Origin: Zancudomyces culisetae
Lineage: Eukaryota; Kickxellomycota; Harpellomycetes; Harpellales; Legeriomycetaceae
DNA: 22,705 bases
NCBI GenBank assembly: GCA_001969505.1
Contig: LSSK01001747.1
Location: 1-22,705, forward strand
Direction: 5' to 3'
Shown: one piece after another, positions 1-9,120 of the stretch
Numbering within the stretch: the stretch's first letter is position 1
How the letters are laid out: every line of letters starts with the position of its first letter
Program-made: the position numbers and the translations under genes
Notes under the pieces: generated by a model
Database searches by the model: none
What the model was told of the DNA's origin: nothing
What the model saw: only the letters and a program-made list of their open reading frames with translations

Positions 1-1553
1 AATGTGTTAATAAAGATAGGATTCAAGGGGTAGAATTTCAATTTATATTTGAGGCTAACAGTGCTCAATGTTTGATAAAATTGAAAATGAACTGTTCAGG
101 AAAAAAAAGAAACACAGAAACTTGGTATTATCATATAAACATAATATTTGGGCAATACGGAATTAATTCTCCCTCTTCCCCATTCAAGGTGTAACTAACT
201 GTAAATATCAAGCTCGGCAATAATTACACTTTTTTTTCCTTTATATTTTTCCTTCCCACCCTTGTTAATTCGAGTAAATATCCGTATGAATTTTATGCAT
301 TAAAATACAAGAAATCACATGCCAAGTAAAAAAAAAATTATATATGTATATATACAACCCAACATGGTGAAAAAATAAAAAATAATACAAATTGATACGT
401 TGGAAATATTTGGTTTTTGAAAATTATTTCTTTTACTCGTTTTTTTTTTTTTTTGGAAAAATGTAGAATTTTCACAAGATTATTATTTTAAATAGCCACT
501 TTACTAGTATTACGATAATTTTTTTTTTTTTTTGGGTGGGAGAGGTGGGAGAGGGGGGTTGGGTTTATTGAATGAATATGAAAAGGAACCTAAACTAAAG
601 AATTCTTTTTTTTTTTTTTTGATAAAAACTAGTTTGAACGGAACCAACAAGATTTTTATATTTATTTTCGTAATTCAAAATATTATGCCCTTCTTCTTAT
701 ACTCATCCTCTTCCTCATTCCTTCCTCTTCCTCCCTGTATATATAAATAAAAAAAACATGAGAGGTTAAATAAGTGAGGAGTAAGAGGAAGGATGAGTAT
801 AAGGGTGAGTATAAGAAGGGTGGGAGGGGGAAATATTTATTGGTTAATAAAGATATCTTTGGTTACATTAACATGGATACAACATGTGCTTTTTTTTATT
901 GGGGAGATTCAGAAATGCAGAAATATAAAAGGGAATTATATTTATAATCACACGTGCAATTTTAATTATCATTTTATTATTTGTGCATAAAACTATTAGT
1001 ATGTTCAGTTTGGTAAAATAAAATATAAAATATAAGGCTAAAAAAACCCAAAAAAACTATAACGATCCATTTGAGTAAGGAACTATCCGAATTATCCGAA
1101 TATGAAAATATGAAAAACGATAAAAAGTCTAATAATAAAAAAGGTTGTAAAAAAAAAAAATAATTGCATGAAATATTTATTGCCAATAATAGTAAGATAA
1201 AATAAAAAAAAGTAAATAAATTTAAAGCTTGGTATTTTGCGATTTTTAAAGTGGTAGAAAATATAAATAGAAAAATAAAAACATCCAAATATTTTGATTC
1301 CAGCATTCAATCGTTGAAAAGAACAATGATTGTATAAAGAAAGGGGGAGGGGCAAAAATAAAATAAAGAAAACATAAAAAGAATAGATAAAAAGAATCAA
1401 TAGGCGGGAGGTATAGAGAGACTAACCAACGTTGTAAATGTATATACATAGTAAATAAAAACCCCAGTTTAATTTTATTAAAAAAAAATAAAGATAGAAT
1501 ACAATAAAATTAAAGAAAAAAGGAAAAAGAAAAAAGAAAAAAAGAGTCTTGGA
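1..1553. other. AT-rich intergenic region, no convincing gene
   Basis: No ORF here looks like a protein: the open frames are short and consist of Phe/Leu/Ile/Tyr runs produced by A and T tracts. The stretch holds several long poly-T tracts (around 440-454, 520-534 and 606-620), TA-dinucleotide patches near 338-352, and a polypurine/polypyrimidine segment at 685-830 with an inverted repeat. No tRNA A/B boxes, rRNA or snRNA signature was recognised. The part next to 1554 must contain the promoter and 5' leader of the hydrolase gene. A six-codon upstream ORF (ATG at 1438, TAA at 1456) lies in that leader if transcription starts far enough upstream. Confidence 0.6.
696..803. repeat. Imperfect inverted repeat
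   Basis: The 13-base arm at 696-708 (CTTATACTCATCC) has its exact reverse complement at 791-803. A second, partly overlapping complement of the same arm lies at 805-820. Pyrimidine-rich sequence inside the left arm faces purine-rich sequence inside the right arm, so the potential stem is longer but imperfect. The loop includes a TATATA patch at 737-744. This is seen directly. Whether it is a transcribed hairpin, a degenerate element or chance in low-complexity DNA is not known. Confidence 0.5.
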
Positions 1554-3410
1554 ATGGAAGCGCAACAAAGTACCAGTGCAGTACCCAGTAGTAGTGGTAT
1601 AACCACGGTAAATGAGTCAGGGGCAGAGTCAAAATTTGTTGGCAGAGACGAATCGATTCGGATGCAAGGAGAGGGGAAGGATATTCCAGATAATACAGGG
1701 ATTGGAATGGGTGGTAGCAATGAAAGTGGAGGGAAAAAGGAAAGTGGGTTGGGGCACATCAAGTCGTTGTTTAGCAAGATTAGACGGGGGATAAATCCCG
1801 AGTTGCCAAAGCAGACGGGGCCGTACCCGGTGGGAATATATGATTATGAGTGGAAGCCGGAAGGAGAATTTGATTTCAACTCTGCATTTTTTTTAACACC
1901 AACAACCAGCAACACGGCAAGTGGAACCGTTAGTAGAACAGCTAGTAATAGTAGTGGTATTGATAAAATCAAGGAACACCAGTTGGATATTAAAAAGAAG
2001 CGGGTTATTCCCAGTACATTATGTTTTAGATTGTATTACCCAGCAGATCCCAAAAGTACAACATCAGTTGAGGCACAACGAGTAGGCCAGCAAGAAAATA
2101 AAAACCATGAACATAAAAAAAAAGACGAGCAGCAACAGCCAGAGTGGTTGCCAGAACCCAAGAGAGGATATGCGCTTGGGTACGGAAACTTTGCCAAGTT
2201 GCCCAAGTGGGTAACAATAGCAGTGTTCAGGGTATTCTTGAAGGGGATCAAAATGCCAGTGTTTAATAGGGCGCAGTTGATTGATTATAAAGAGGGAGGA
2301 GGGAAAAAGAATTATGAGGAAGTGGAACTGGTGGGAACTAATAACCAAGAAAAGCAAGAAAAACAAGAGACAGAAACAAAAATAGAAACAAAAAGAGAAA
2401 TGGAAAGGGAAGGAGAAGGAGAAGGAGAAGGAGAAGGAGAGAGTATACTACGAAAGAAAAAGATGCCAGTGATAATATTTAGCCATGGACTGGCAGGAAA
2501 CCGGACAACATATTCAGCAATATGTCGGGAAATGGCATCGTACGGGGCAATAGTGGTAGCAATGGAACATCGCGATGGCACAGCGAGTACGACGTACCTG
2601 GCAGATCAAAAACAGGCGCTAGGGTACGATGATTTTAGAGACTATGCGGCAGAACGGGGGATTAAGGAGGAGGAAGAGTTTGGGCCACAACGATTAGTAT
2701 TTCAAAAAGCGAAATTGGATCAAAGAATCCGGGAAATCAAGGAAACAGTGAAAGTGATATTAGAATTTGATGAAGGAAAAGAAGAAAATATACGTACAAA
2801 CTATTTTGAAGAAGGAGAAAAAGAAAAAGAAGAAATTGGGAATAAGAGAGAAATAGATGTTGGAAGACAGCTGGCAGGACGTATAGACCGCAACAGAATA
2901 GTGATGATGGGACACAGTTTTGGAGGAACATCGACACTGGAAGCAATCAAGCAGCCGTGGTCGATATTCAAGGCGGCAGTAACGTTTGATCCGTGGATGT
3001 TTCCAGTAGATAAGGAAAAGCCGTATATTGATGTGCCATCGATTGCGATACACAGCGAGCATTTCCACCGATGGCCAGAACACAATTTGGATGCACACGC
3101 ATACTTTAACGGCAACACAGCAATACCAAAGCCACCGCTGTACTCAGTGACAGTCAAACGGGCAGGACACCAGCATTTCTCGGATGTGATTTCGATTCTT
3201 CCGTGGGTTGCGCGGCTACGACGCGGAAACAAGTATGATGGAGATCCAGCACAGATTATTCATACGTCAAACCATTTGGTTCTTGAATTCTTGGCAGAAC
3301 AGGGCGTTATTGACCATTGCTTTGTCGACTCTTCAATCCTTCCAAACCACCAATTCTACAAGGCAGACATTGACTCTCAATCCCTTCATCCGGATCTCTT
3401 TTTCAACTAA
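1554..3410 (+). CDS. PAF-acetylhydrolase-like phospholipase A2 (serine esterase)
   Basis: An intact 618-aa alpha/beta hydrolase of the platelet-activating-factor acetylhydrolase family, whose members hydrolyse the sn-2 acetyl or short/oxidised acyl group of phospholipids. The oxyanion strand/turn FSHGLAGNRTTYS is at 309-321, followed by EHRDGTAS near 338-345. The nucleophile elbow GHSFGG places Ser455. FDPWMFP places Asp479, and GHQHFSD places His539, giving a complete triad in family order. The first 100 residues are Ser/Gly-rich and unlike a secretion signal, so a cytosolic enzyme is likelier than a secreted one. Charged low-complexity insertions lie at about 180-200 (Lys/Gln/Glu), 262-303 (KQE and EGEG runs) and 405-435. 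The start is the first ATG after an in-frame TAA at 1479. Its stop overlaps the stop of the convergent NDC1-like gene. Family assignment is firm; the natural substrate is inferred. Confidence 0.93.
   Translation: MEAQQSTSAVPSSSGITTVNESGAESKFVGRDESIRMQGEGKDIPDNTGIGMGGSNESGGKKESGLGHIKSLFSKIRRGINPELPKQTGPYPVGIYDYEWKPEGEFDFNSAFFLTPTTSNTASGTVSRTASNSSGIDKIKEHQLDIKKKRVIPSTLCFRLYYPADPKSTTSVEAQRVGQQENKNHEHKKKDEQQQPEWLPEPKRGYALGYGNFAKLPKWVTIAVFRVFLKGIKMPVFNRAQLIDYKEGGGKKNYEEVELVGTNNQEKQEKQETETKIETKREMEREGEGEGEGEGESILRKKKMPVIIFSHGLAGNRTTYSAICREMASYGAIVVAMEHRDGTASTTYLADQKQALGYDDFRDYAAERGIKEEEEFGPQRLVFQKAKLDQRIREIKETVKVILEFDEGKEENIRTNYFEEGEKEKEEIGNKREIDVGRQLAGRIDRNRIVMMGHSFGGTSTLEAIKQPWSIFKAAVTFDPWMFPVDKEKPYIDVPSIAIHSEHFHRWPEHNLDAHAYFNGNTAIPKPPLYSVTVKRAGHQHFSDVISILPWVARLRRGNKYDGDPAQIIHTSNHLVLEFLAEQGVIDHCFVDSSILPNHQFYKADIDSQSLHPDLFFN
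2408..2441 (+). repeat. In-frame GAAGGA hexanucleotide repeat
   Basis: A tandem GGAGAA/GAAGGA tract in the hydrolase gene codes for alternating Glu-Gly at about residues 286-296, between the N-terminal region and the first catalytic strand. The unit is a multiple of three, so unit gain or loss keeps the frame. Confidence 0.85.
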
Positions 3411-5243
3411 CAATTCATTAGCTCGTCCATATATTCATAAAACTCTATTTTTACTGCGTATATTCCTTGTGCAATTACTCTTCTCAAAGCTTCTTCCTCT
3501 TCCTCTTCTTCTTCCTCTACCTCCTCTTCTACCTTCCCATCTTCCCTTTCTACTTTTACCTCTTCCTGTTTTCTGTTTTTTTCTATCAGTGATAATCCCA
3601 ATACTTCATAGTATTTGCTGCTTGCTGATATCATTTTAGCCACATGACGTTGTACTCGTCCATATTTATCCTGCGTTTTTGACCAAACAATCAGTCCAAA
3701 CACTGTTCGAATTGTATTTATCTGTATCTGAATATCTACACCTACACCTACATCTACACCTACATCTATTCGTTCTACACACTCCTTTTTGTCTACTTTC
3801 AATTCTCTATTTTCTATTTTTTTCGTTTCTCTATTGATCATTTCTATCACTCCATTTATGTACTTTTCCAATTCTCCATCTCCCATTTCCAAATATATCA
3901 TTTCTCGAACCAAAGGTTCACTCATACATATTCTTAATAGTTGTTCTGATGCCATTGGAAGTCGCATCGATTCTTCCATAAGCGATCCAAGTAATGCTGT
4001 ACGTCCTCCCCTTTTCTTGTCTTTTTTCTCTCCATTATAATCATTATACCTCGAATTCTTTTGTTGATCTTGTTTTTGTTTTTGTTCTTGCTCTTGTTCT
4101 TGTTCTTTTATATCATTAACTATTTGTACCATTACTGCTGTTCCTTCCATCAATGTCATTTTATGTTCAATCATCTTTTCCATTTGATTCTCTGCAATCT
4201 CTGTAATCAAACTTCCTATACATATACAAACTAACACAAATATGCTGTCTCCTATATACATTATCGGATTTCCTACCGAATACTCAACTGTTTCATACGC
4301 CATCGATACTATCCTACTTATTACTTGATACATCTTGTCCCCCATCACCGCGTATACCCCTACAAATCCTATCCATATCCGTACCCCATATGACAAACTC
4401 GCCTTAATCACCCTCTTGTTTACTATTGCTCGTGTCAATCTTAACTCTAATATTTTCTCCTTTCCATTTTTGCTTTTACTTTTACTTTTGCTTTGTTCTC
4501 GACATATCATTTCTTTTATCCCACTATAAACTATTCCATAGTAAACTGCCATCACCATTCCCATAACCATACTAGGATTTACTTGTGGGTACCCTCTAGC
4601 TCCCTCCGGAAACATCCAAAATTCTCCATACCCACTTCCTCCTCCTCCTCTTACTCTTCCCCCTCTCCCCCCAAACCGACTCAATGCTAAAATCACCATC
4701 CCTTCAATCATTACATTAATCGCCACTTTTTTCTCAATTGGACTCTGGTACTGTTTTACTTTTCCCTTTGCTATATTTTCCAATTATCAATACCTCTTTT
4801 TTATTCCATTTTTCTTTTATATATTTATACTTACTATCAAGTATTTTTATTTTGTTTACAAGTTGGCTTTACTTACCCATAAGCTCCTTGTACTTTTCAA
4901 AATGCTTTATCCCACTGACAACACTCAGTACACTCGTCATTCCAAGGATTCCTCCCAATATTGAATTGTATACTATTCCTAATTTCCATACCACACACCA
5001 AGAATATAAATTATTCCATTAATAAAACATTGTTTCGATTACTTTTATATTTAACATTTAAAATACTAGGTCCTTTTTCTTCAACTTACCAAATACCCAA
5101 TTGAAATATACAATCTCCAACAACGCACTCAAGAGCAGATTTAGCCCTACACAACTTGCTAGTGAATATGCCAGCTTGGCCACCACCACCTTTCGGTACT
5201 TTTTAAAGTATATACTTTCCTGATCTTGTCGCTCCATTTCCAT
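3407..5243 (-). CDS. NDC1: Ndc1-like transmembrane nucleoporin, three exons
   Basis: Join of 5243-5090, 4978-4877 and 4770-3407: 1620 nt, 539 aa, both introns in phase 1 with GTAAGT donors and TAG acceptors. Six hydrophobic segments at about 21-51, 53-75, 101-118, 149-170, 209-228 and 255-274 precede a charged soluble C-terminal half. Residues 442-465 contain GLIVWSKTQDKYGRVQRHV, which matches the conserved Ndc1 C-terminal signature (small/hydrophobic, S..-D-.-[YF]-G-x-VQ). Ndc1 anchors nuclear pore complexes and, in yeasts, spindle pole bodies in the nuclear envelope. Odd features are a Gly/Arg-rich loop between segments 3 and 4, SKSKSKSK, an EQEQ/KQKQ tract, a DVGVDVGVGVD tract and a long Glu run near the C-terminus. 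The start ATG at 5243 has G at -3; a second in-frame ATG follows two codons later. The exon structure is well supported by phase and hydrophobic continuity. The name rests on topology plus one motif; another six-pass membrane protein is possible. Confidence 0.75.
4062..4111 (-). repeat. Gln/Glu/Lys coding hexanucleotide repeat in NDC1-like gene
   Basis: CAAGAA/CAAAAA-type units on the minus strand encode an EQEQEQEQKQKQ-type stretch in the soluble C-terminal half. The unit length keeps the reading frame. Confidence 0.8.
4771..4876 (-). other. Intron 2 of the NDC1-like gene (106 nt)
   Basis: The minus-strand donor is G|GTAAGTAAAG and the acceptor AAATATAG|CAAAGG, again phase 1, restoring an Ala codon at residue 86 and continuing into the large exon. 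Retention gives a stop two codons after the donor (ATG GGT AAG TAA). The branch site is not obvious; TATTGATAA near the acceptor is a weak candidate. Confidence 0.82.
4979..5089 (-). other. Intron 1 of the NDC1-like gene (111 nt)
   Basis: On the minus strand the exon ends TTTG and the intron opens GTAAGTTG and closes GAAATTAG, with exon 2 beginning GAATAG. Splicing is in phase 1 and joins hydrophobic segment 1 directly to segment 2. Unspliced RNA would meet a stop after ten intron-encoded residues. No perfect TACTAAC branch site is present; TTATTAATG about 45 nt before the acceptor is the best candidate. Confidence 0.85.
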
Positions 5244-5645
5244 TTCCTTTTACTTTTCCCTTTACTTTTTTTTCTTTTTTTGTTTGTTTACAATTAAATC
5301 ATGCAAGTCAAATAATAATAAAATAATTGTTTATATTTGTTTATAAACACAAGCTAGCTTTATTTACGATTTAGCTTTTTTATTATTTATATTTTAGTTT
5401 TTATTATTATTTTTTAATTGCTCATTTCTCTTATTTTCTATTATTTTTCCATTAATTATGCTAATAATTTGAAATTATAATAAAAAATTTTTTTTTTTTT
5501 TTTGGAATATTGTAATTGAAAGTTTAATATTTAAATGTTTCAGTATTGTTAAGATCTTTAATATTATATATTATTATTTGTTTTCTTTTTCTTTTATTTA
5601 GTTGACTTTTAAAAAATTGTAAAGCCATCAAAAGAAAAAGAAAAT

Positions 5646-5693
5646 GTGGTGGTGGTAGTTGTGGTAGTTGTGATGATGGTGGTGGTGGTGACA
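5646..5693 (+). repeat. GGT/GTT-rich imperfect microsatellite
   Basis: A run of GTGGTGGTGGTAG and related units, imperfect, in noncoding DNA upstream of the NDC1-like gene. Strong G over C bias on the plus strand. No coding role is apparent. Confidence 0.7.
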
Positions 5694-6112
5694 GAAAAGA
5701 CAAAAAGACAAAAAAAAAGTATTGTTGTAATTCCACTTTTAAATGTCATTTTATGGTACTTTTATAACTTTTGCTCCCACCTTTTCTTGTTTTTATAGTT
5801 TTACTTGTTGTTATTATTATATGGTAAAAACTTTTCAAATTTTTTTATTTTTTAATGCTAAATGGGTAACACTTTTGAAAAAACAAAAAAATATGACTTT
5901 TCCTGGGATGGGGATGGGGAGGAGGAGGAGTAGGAGAGGCAAAAAGGAAAAAGAAAAAGAAAAAAAGGTTTTATATTGTTCATAAAAGAGAATAGAAAGA
6001 GAAAGAAGAGGGAGAGGGAAAAGGGGAGTGAGAGTGAGAGTGTGAGTAAGAGTCTTGCCTAAATTCTAAAAATAATCCAAATGCTAATTGCCAAAGTTAA
6101 ATATCACTAATG

Positions 6113-6160
6113 AAAAAACGAAAAATGAAAAATGAAAAAATGATAGTGAAAAAAAAAAAA
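6113..6160 (+). repeat. GAAAAAT tandem repeat and A tract
   Basis: Three to four copies of a GAAAAAT-like unit followed by an A12 tract, immediately 3' of the secreted-protein gene (minus strand), where they read as T-rich sequence. They may contribute to 3'-end formation, but no clear polyadenylation signal is assigned. Confidence 0.55.
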
Positions 6161-6167
6161 GTCAAGA

Positions 6168-6758
6168 TTAACACTGGTCTGTTAGAGTGGAAGTTCTAGT
6201 CACTGTAGTATAACTTGTAGTTGATGCTGTGGCTGGAACAGTTGTAGTTACTGTTGTTGCCTTTGTGTTGCTTACAGAAGTTGTACCTGTTACAGTATTT
6301 GTAATCCATTTGGTGCTTACATCAGGCTCATAGTATACTGTGGTGTAGACTGGTATGTGGCGGGTTTCATAACAGGTAACGTACTGATAAACAACTGGTG
6401 GTGGTGGTGGTGGTGGAGGAGGGGGACAACCTCCAAATAGGCACAATAATCTGTCGGATAGACTACTGCTGTTACTTTGTTCATTGCGCTTTCTGAGATT
6501 TTTTTGTGATGTGCTCAGGTAGTTTGCAATCTTGAAATCACCCTTCTTCACCAGATCATTTTCGAGGGATTGTGAATCGTCTTTTATCATTTCATTGTCT
6601 TCTAGATGGATTAGTGGCGAGTTTAACACGAGCTTTCTCTTCAAAAGTCCAGCAGTACTATCGCTTCCGTGTGCCAAGTTCATTTCGCTTGCAGGCTTAC
6701 CCTCAATGTAAGTTGCCATCAGCATAAAGATCGTGTATATGGCGTGTGTATATTGCAT
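6168..6758 (-). CDS. Small secreted or cell-surface protein with polyproline tract and Thr-rich tail
   Basis: 196 aa, no family recognised. Residues 5-19 are hydrophobic and followed by small/polar residues, compatible with a signal peptide cleaved near 20-24. The middle is charged and carries dibasic/tribasic sites at 40-42 (KRK), 71-72 (KK) and 89-91 (RKR) that a Kex2-type protease could cut. Cys106 and Cys111 precede ten prolines (112-121), then a Tyr/Thr/Val-rich segment with Cys129. The tail from about 154 is almost entirely Thr, Ser, Val and Ala, suited to O-mannosylation, and the last residue is Cys196. There is no C-terminal hydrophobic tail, so no GPI anchor is expected. The start has A at -3. 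A cell-wall protein or a processed secreted peptide precursor are both possible; function unknown. Confidence 0.7.
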   Translation of the reverse strand: MQYTHAIYTIFMLMATYIEGKPASEMNLAHGSDSTAGLLKRKLVLNSPLIHLEDNEMIKDDSQSLENDLVKKGDFKIANYLSTSQKNLRKRNEQSNSSSLSDRLLCLFGGCPPPPPPPPPPVVYQYVTCYETRHIPVYTTVYYEPDVSTKWITNTVTGTTSVSNTKATTVTTTVPATASTTSYTTVTRTSTLTDQC

Positions 6759-8948
6759 TTTTAGTCTGTTGTTGTTTTTGTTTTATTTTATTTTACTTTA
6801 TTAAAGTTGAAGTGGTTAAATGGAACTTTTAGTTTGAATGAATATCTTGGAGTGTAATGCTATTTAATAATGAAAAATCGTTTTGAATATTAAAGATAAA
6901 GTGAACCAAGGCAAAGCAAGTTTATTTAAATACGAAAAAAAAAAGGGTATCTTTGACCATTAATGAATTCATCAAGAAAAAAAAAATAAAAGTTTTAATT
7001 ATAATCATATGTATATAAATTGAATAAATATAGTATAATAATAGAACTTCTATTTTTAACATACTAGTTAGGTAAACTTGTAAATTATATTACAAGATTG
7101 AGGATATAATCTATTTATAAATTCAATAAATTCGATAAAATTTTATATTTTTGATTTTCGTTTTGGTTATCGCTGGAAATTTTTTTTTAATAGCAAACCC
7201 GACCAACGGAATTTGTGAGATAATAGTGTTTTTATTCTAAAAAAAGATCAAAGCGATAGTATTTATTTTTCTTAGTAACAGCAAATGTAGTAATATAACA
7301 AATTGGTTTATGTAAAACATTGTATAATGCTAAGAGTTAAGTATAGCACGGAAATAATGCCTTTATAAAAGTATTGCTGGTACCTCTAAATTTAATTAGA
7401 ATAGGCTGAATGAATAGTCGGATGCATTCTCAAAATGGTAAAAAATATAGCACAAACACTGGCTGATTATGGTTAAACTCTTTAAAGTTATTATTGATTA
7501 AGCATCTTTTTTTTCAACACAAAGGGGGAGTGAAACTACTTGTAAAAGTAAAAATTTTAATTATCTTTTTTTTTTTTTTTTTTTCAAAAGATTTTATAAC
7601 AATTCATCATTTTGCTAATAGCTAGGCGTTTACAAATGGCGTATATAATATGTTACAAACATTCGAATGGTAATTTACACCACGGATTACTGTTGGTCTC
7701 TTATTATCTACATTTAAACAGAATAGTATTTCAAAGGTAAAACGATATAATACCCAAGAAAAAACGTTTTGTGTTGCTTCATATATTATTATTTGAAGAA
7801 TGATATTATGTCGAGGCGAAAAACAAAAAGTAGGATTAGGGAGAAAAAAAAAGCTTTTTTTATAATCTTTTATTATTATTTTTGATTAACCAAAAAAAAC
7901 CAACCAAGTATGGACAGGATAATCGGAAAAATACAGATATGAAAAATAGTCTTGAACCTGTTAGCAGGAGGGGGTAGTGAGAGTGAAAGTGTGAAGTGTG
8001 AGAGAATTACTAATTATGATTGCATTGCGTTTGATATTCAGTGACATGTTTAATAAAGCATACTGAAACGTAAAAGCATAGCTGTGACAGGTTCATATGC
8101 ATCTACGTATTAATTCACTAGATAAATGTACATTCTACTATGTTTCGACTGTAAGAGTCAATAACCGATCGATTATATTTTGGATTTGATTCAATAAAAA
8201 CTCGCATCCAATTTGAATATCCTATATACATATTTATGTTTTATTTTGCTTTTATTGTATTCTTGAACCCAATTTATTAATAATGAATAGTTTAAAGTAA
8301 TTTGGTCCTAAAGCGACCCTCAAGCCTTTGAATAGTTCAGTATTGTCCAGTTACCTTATTCCACTCTATGATTGCAAACTAAAAAGGTTTCTCGAGTCTC
8401 TCATGCTTTCAAACTCGGAAAAGCATGTGAATGGAAATAAATGAATAGAAAAATCAAGTTGCAAGCCCCCCCCTCTCCCCCCACCACCATGTACAAAACT
8501 TTCCAAATAAAAATAAGGTTCCAGCTTAATGCTAAAAAATTGTAGCATCCTTACCTAGTATTGATTACCAGAGAGTAGAGGGAAAAAAGCGAAGGGGTGA
8601 TGTAATTTTCTGTAATGTTACTCCAAGTAGCCACTTTTTCACTTTTGTCTTTTTCCCTTTTCCCTTTTGTCTTTTGTCTTGCATTCTACCGCTTTCCCAT
8701 CACTTTAGAGTTGAGCTGTTTTTTTATATTTATTTCTTATTTGTTGATGTAAATAATCTTATATTTTCGCAAATGTAAAGCGTGATTTGTATCAAGTGAT
8801 CAAAAGATAATAATCTTAAAATGTAAAAAAAAAAAATTTAATGAAAACAATTAAGGCGGAAAAGAAAACCAGTCAACAAACAAATCTAAATTTGTGGTGT
8901 TTGGAAAAGTATAGTTTGATAACTTTTTTAATACTCGATTGACACATT

Positions 8949-8972
8949 ACTATTATTATTATTATTATTATT
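8949..8972 (+). repeat. (ATT)8 microsatellite upstream of TEL1
   Basis: Perfect trinucleotide array about 160 bp upstream of the TEL1 start, in noncoding DNA. It is AT-only and probably unstable in length. Confidence 0.9.
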
Positions 8973-9077
8973 AGTATTGTCATTTCTTTTTGTTTTTCAT
9001 TACTAAAGATTTATACTTTAAACTACAGAAAAAAAAAGAAGAGAAAAGAGAAAAGAAAAAAGAAATTGAGAAATACA

Positions 9078-9120
9078 AATAAATAAACAAACAAGTAAAT
9101 AAACAAGTAAATAAATAAAT
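9078..9120 (+). repeat. AAAT/AACAAGTAAAT tandem repeat in TEL1 leader
   Basis: Degenerate AAAT-type array containing two consecutive copies of AAACAAGTAAAT, ending nine bases before the TEL1 start codon. It is free of C-rich structure, as expected for a scanned yeast leader. The last base pair of the array supplies the AT of an upstream ATG. Confidence 0.8.

Larger units (their letters stand above)
5244..6167. other. Intergenic region upstream of the NDC1-like gene
   Basis: Between the 5' end of the NDC1-like gene and the 3' end of the secreted-protein gene, both on the minus strand. It is strongly AT-rich, with a poly-T run near 5487-5502 ending in GG, a GGT/GTT-rich microsatellite at 5646-5693 and purine-rich GAGA/GGAGG patches at 5905-6050. 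Open frames here (for example 5743-5985) have no protein-like composition. It should hold the NDC1 promoter and the terminator of the downstream gene, but no individual element could be fixed. Confidence 0.55.

Noticed and set aside
532-990. Open frames of 65-72 codons in the left intergenic region
   Set aside because: They cross poly-T and purine-rich repeats and encode Phe/Ile/Ser runs without protein-like composition.
1421-1467. Possible 5'-leader intron: GACTAAC branch-like site followed by CCCAG
   Set aside because: No convincing partner donor could be fixed, and an in-frame stop at 1479 shows it could not add coding sequence.
7346-7370. GCCTTTATAAAAG, reminiscent of the U5 snRNA loop
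   Set aside because: It deviates from the GCCUUUYAY consensus and I see no Sm site or flanking stem at the right distance.
8366-8548. 60-codon minus-strand ORF in the divergent region
   Set aside because: Its Gly-rich core comes from a C-rich tract and there is no other coding signal or conserved motif.
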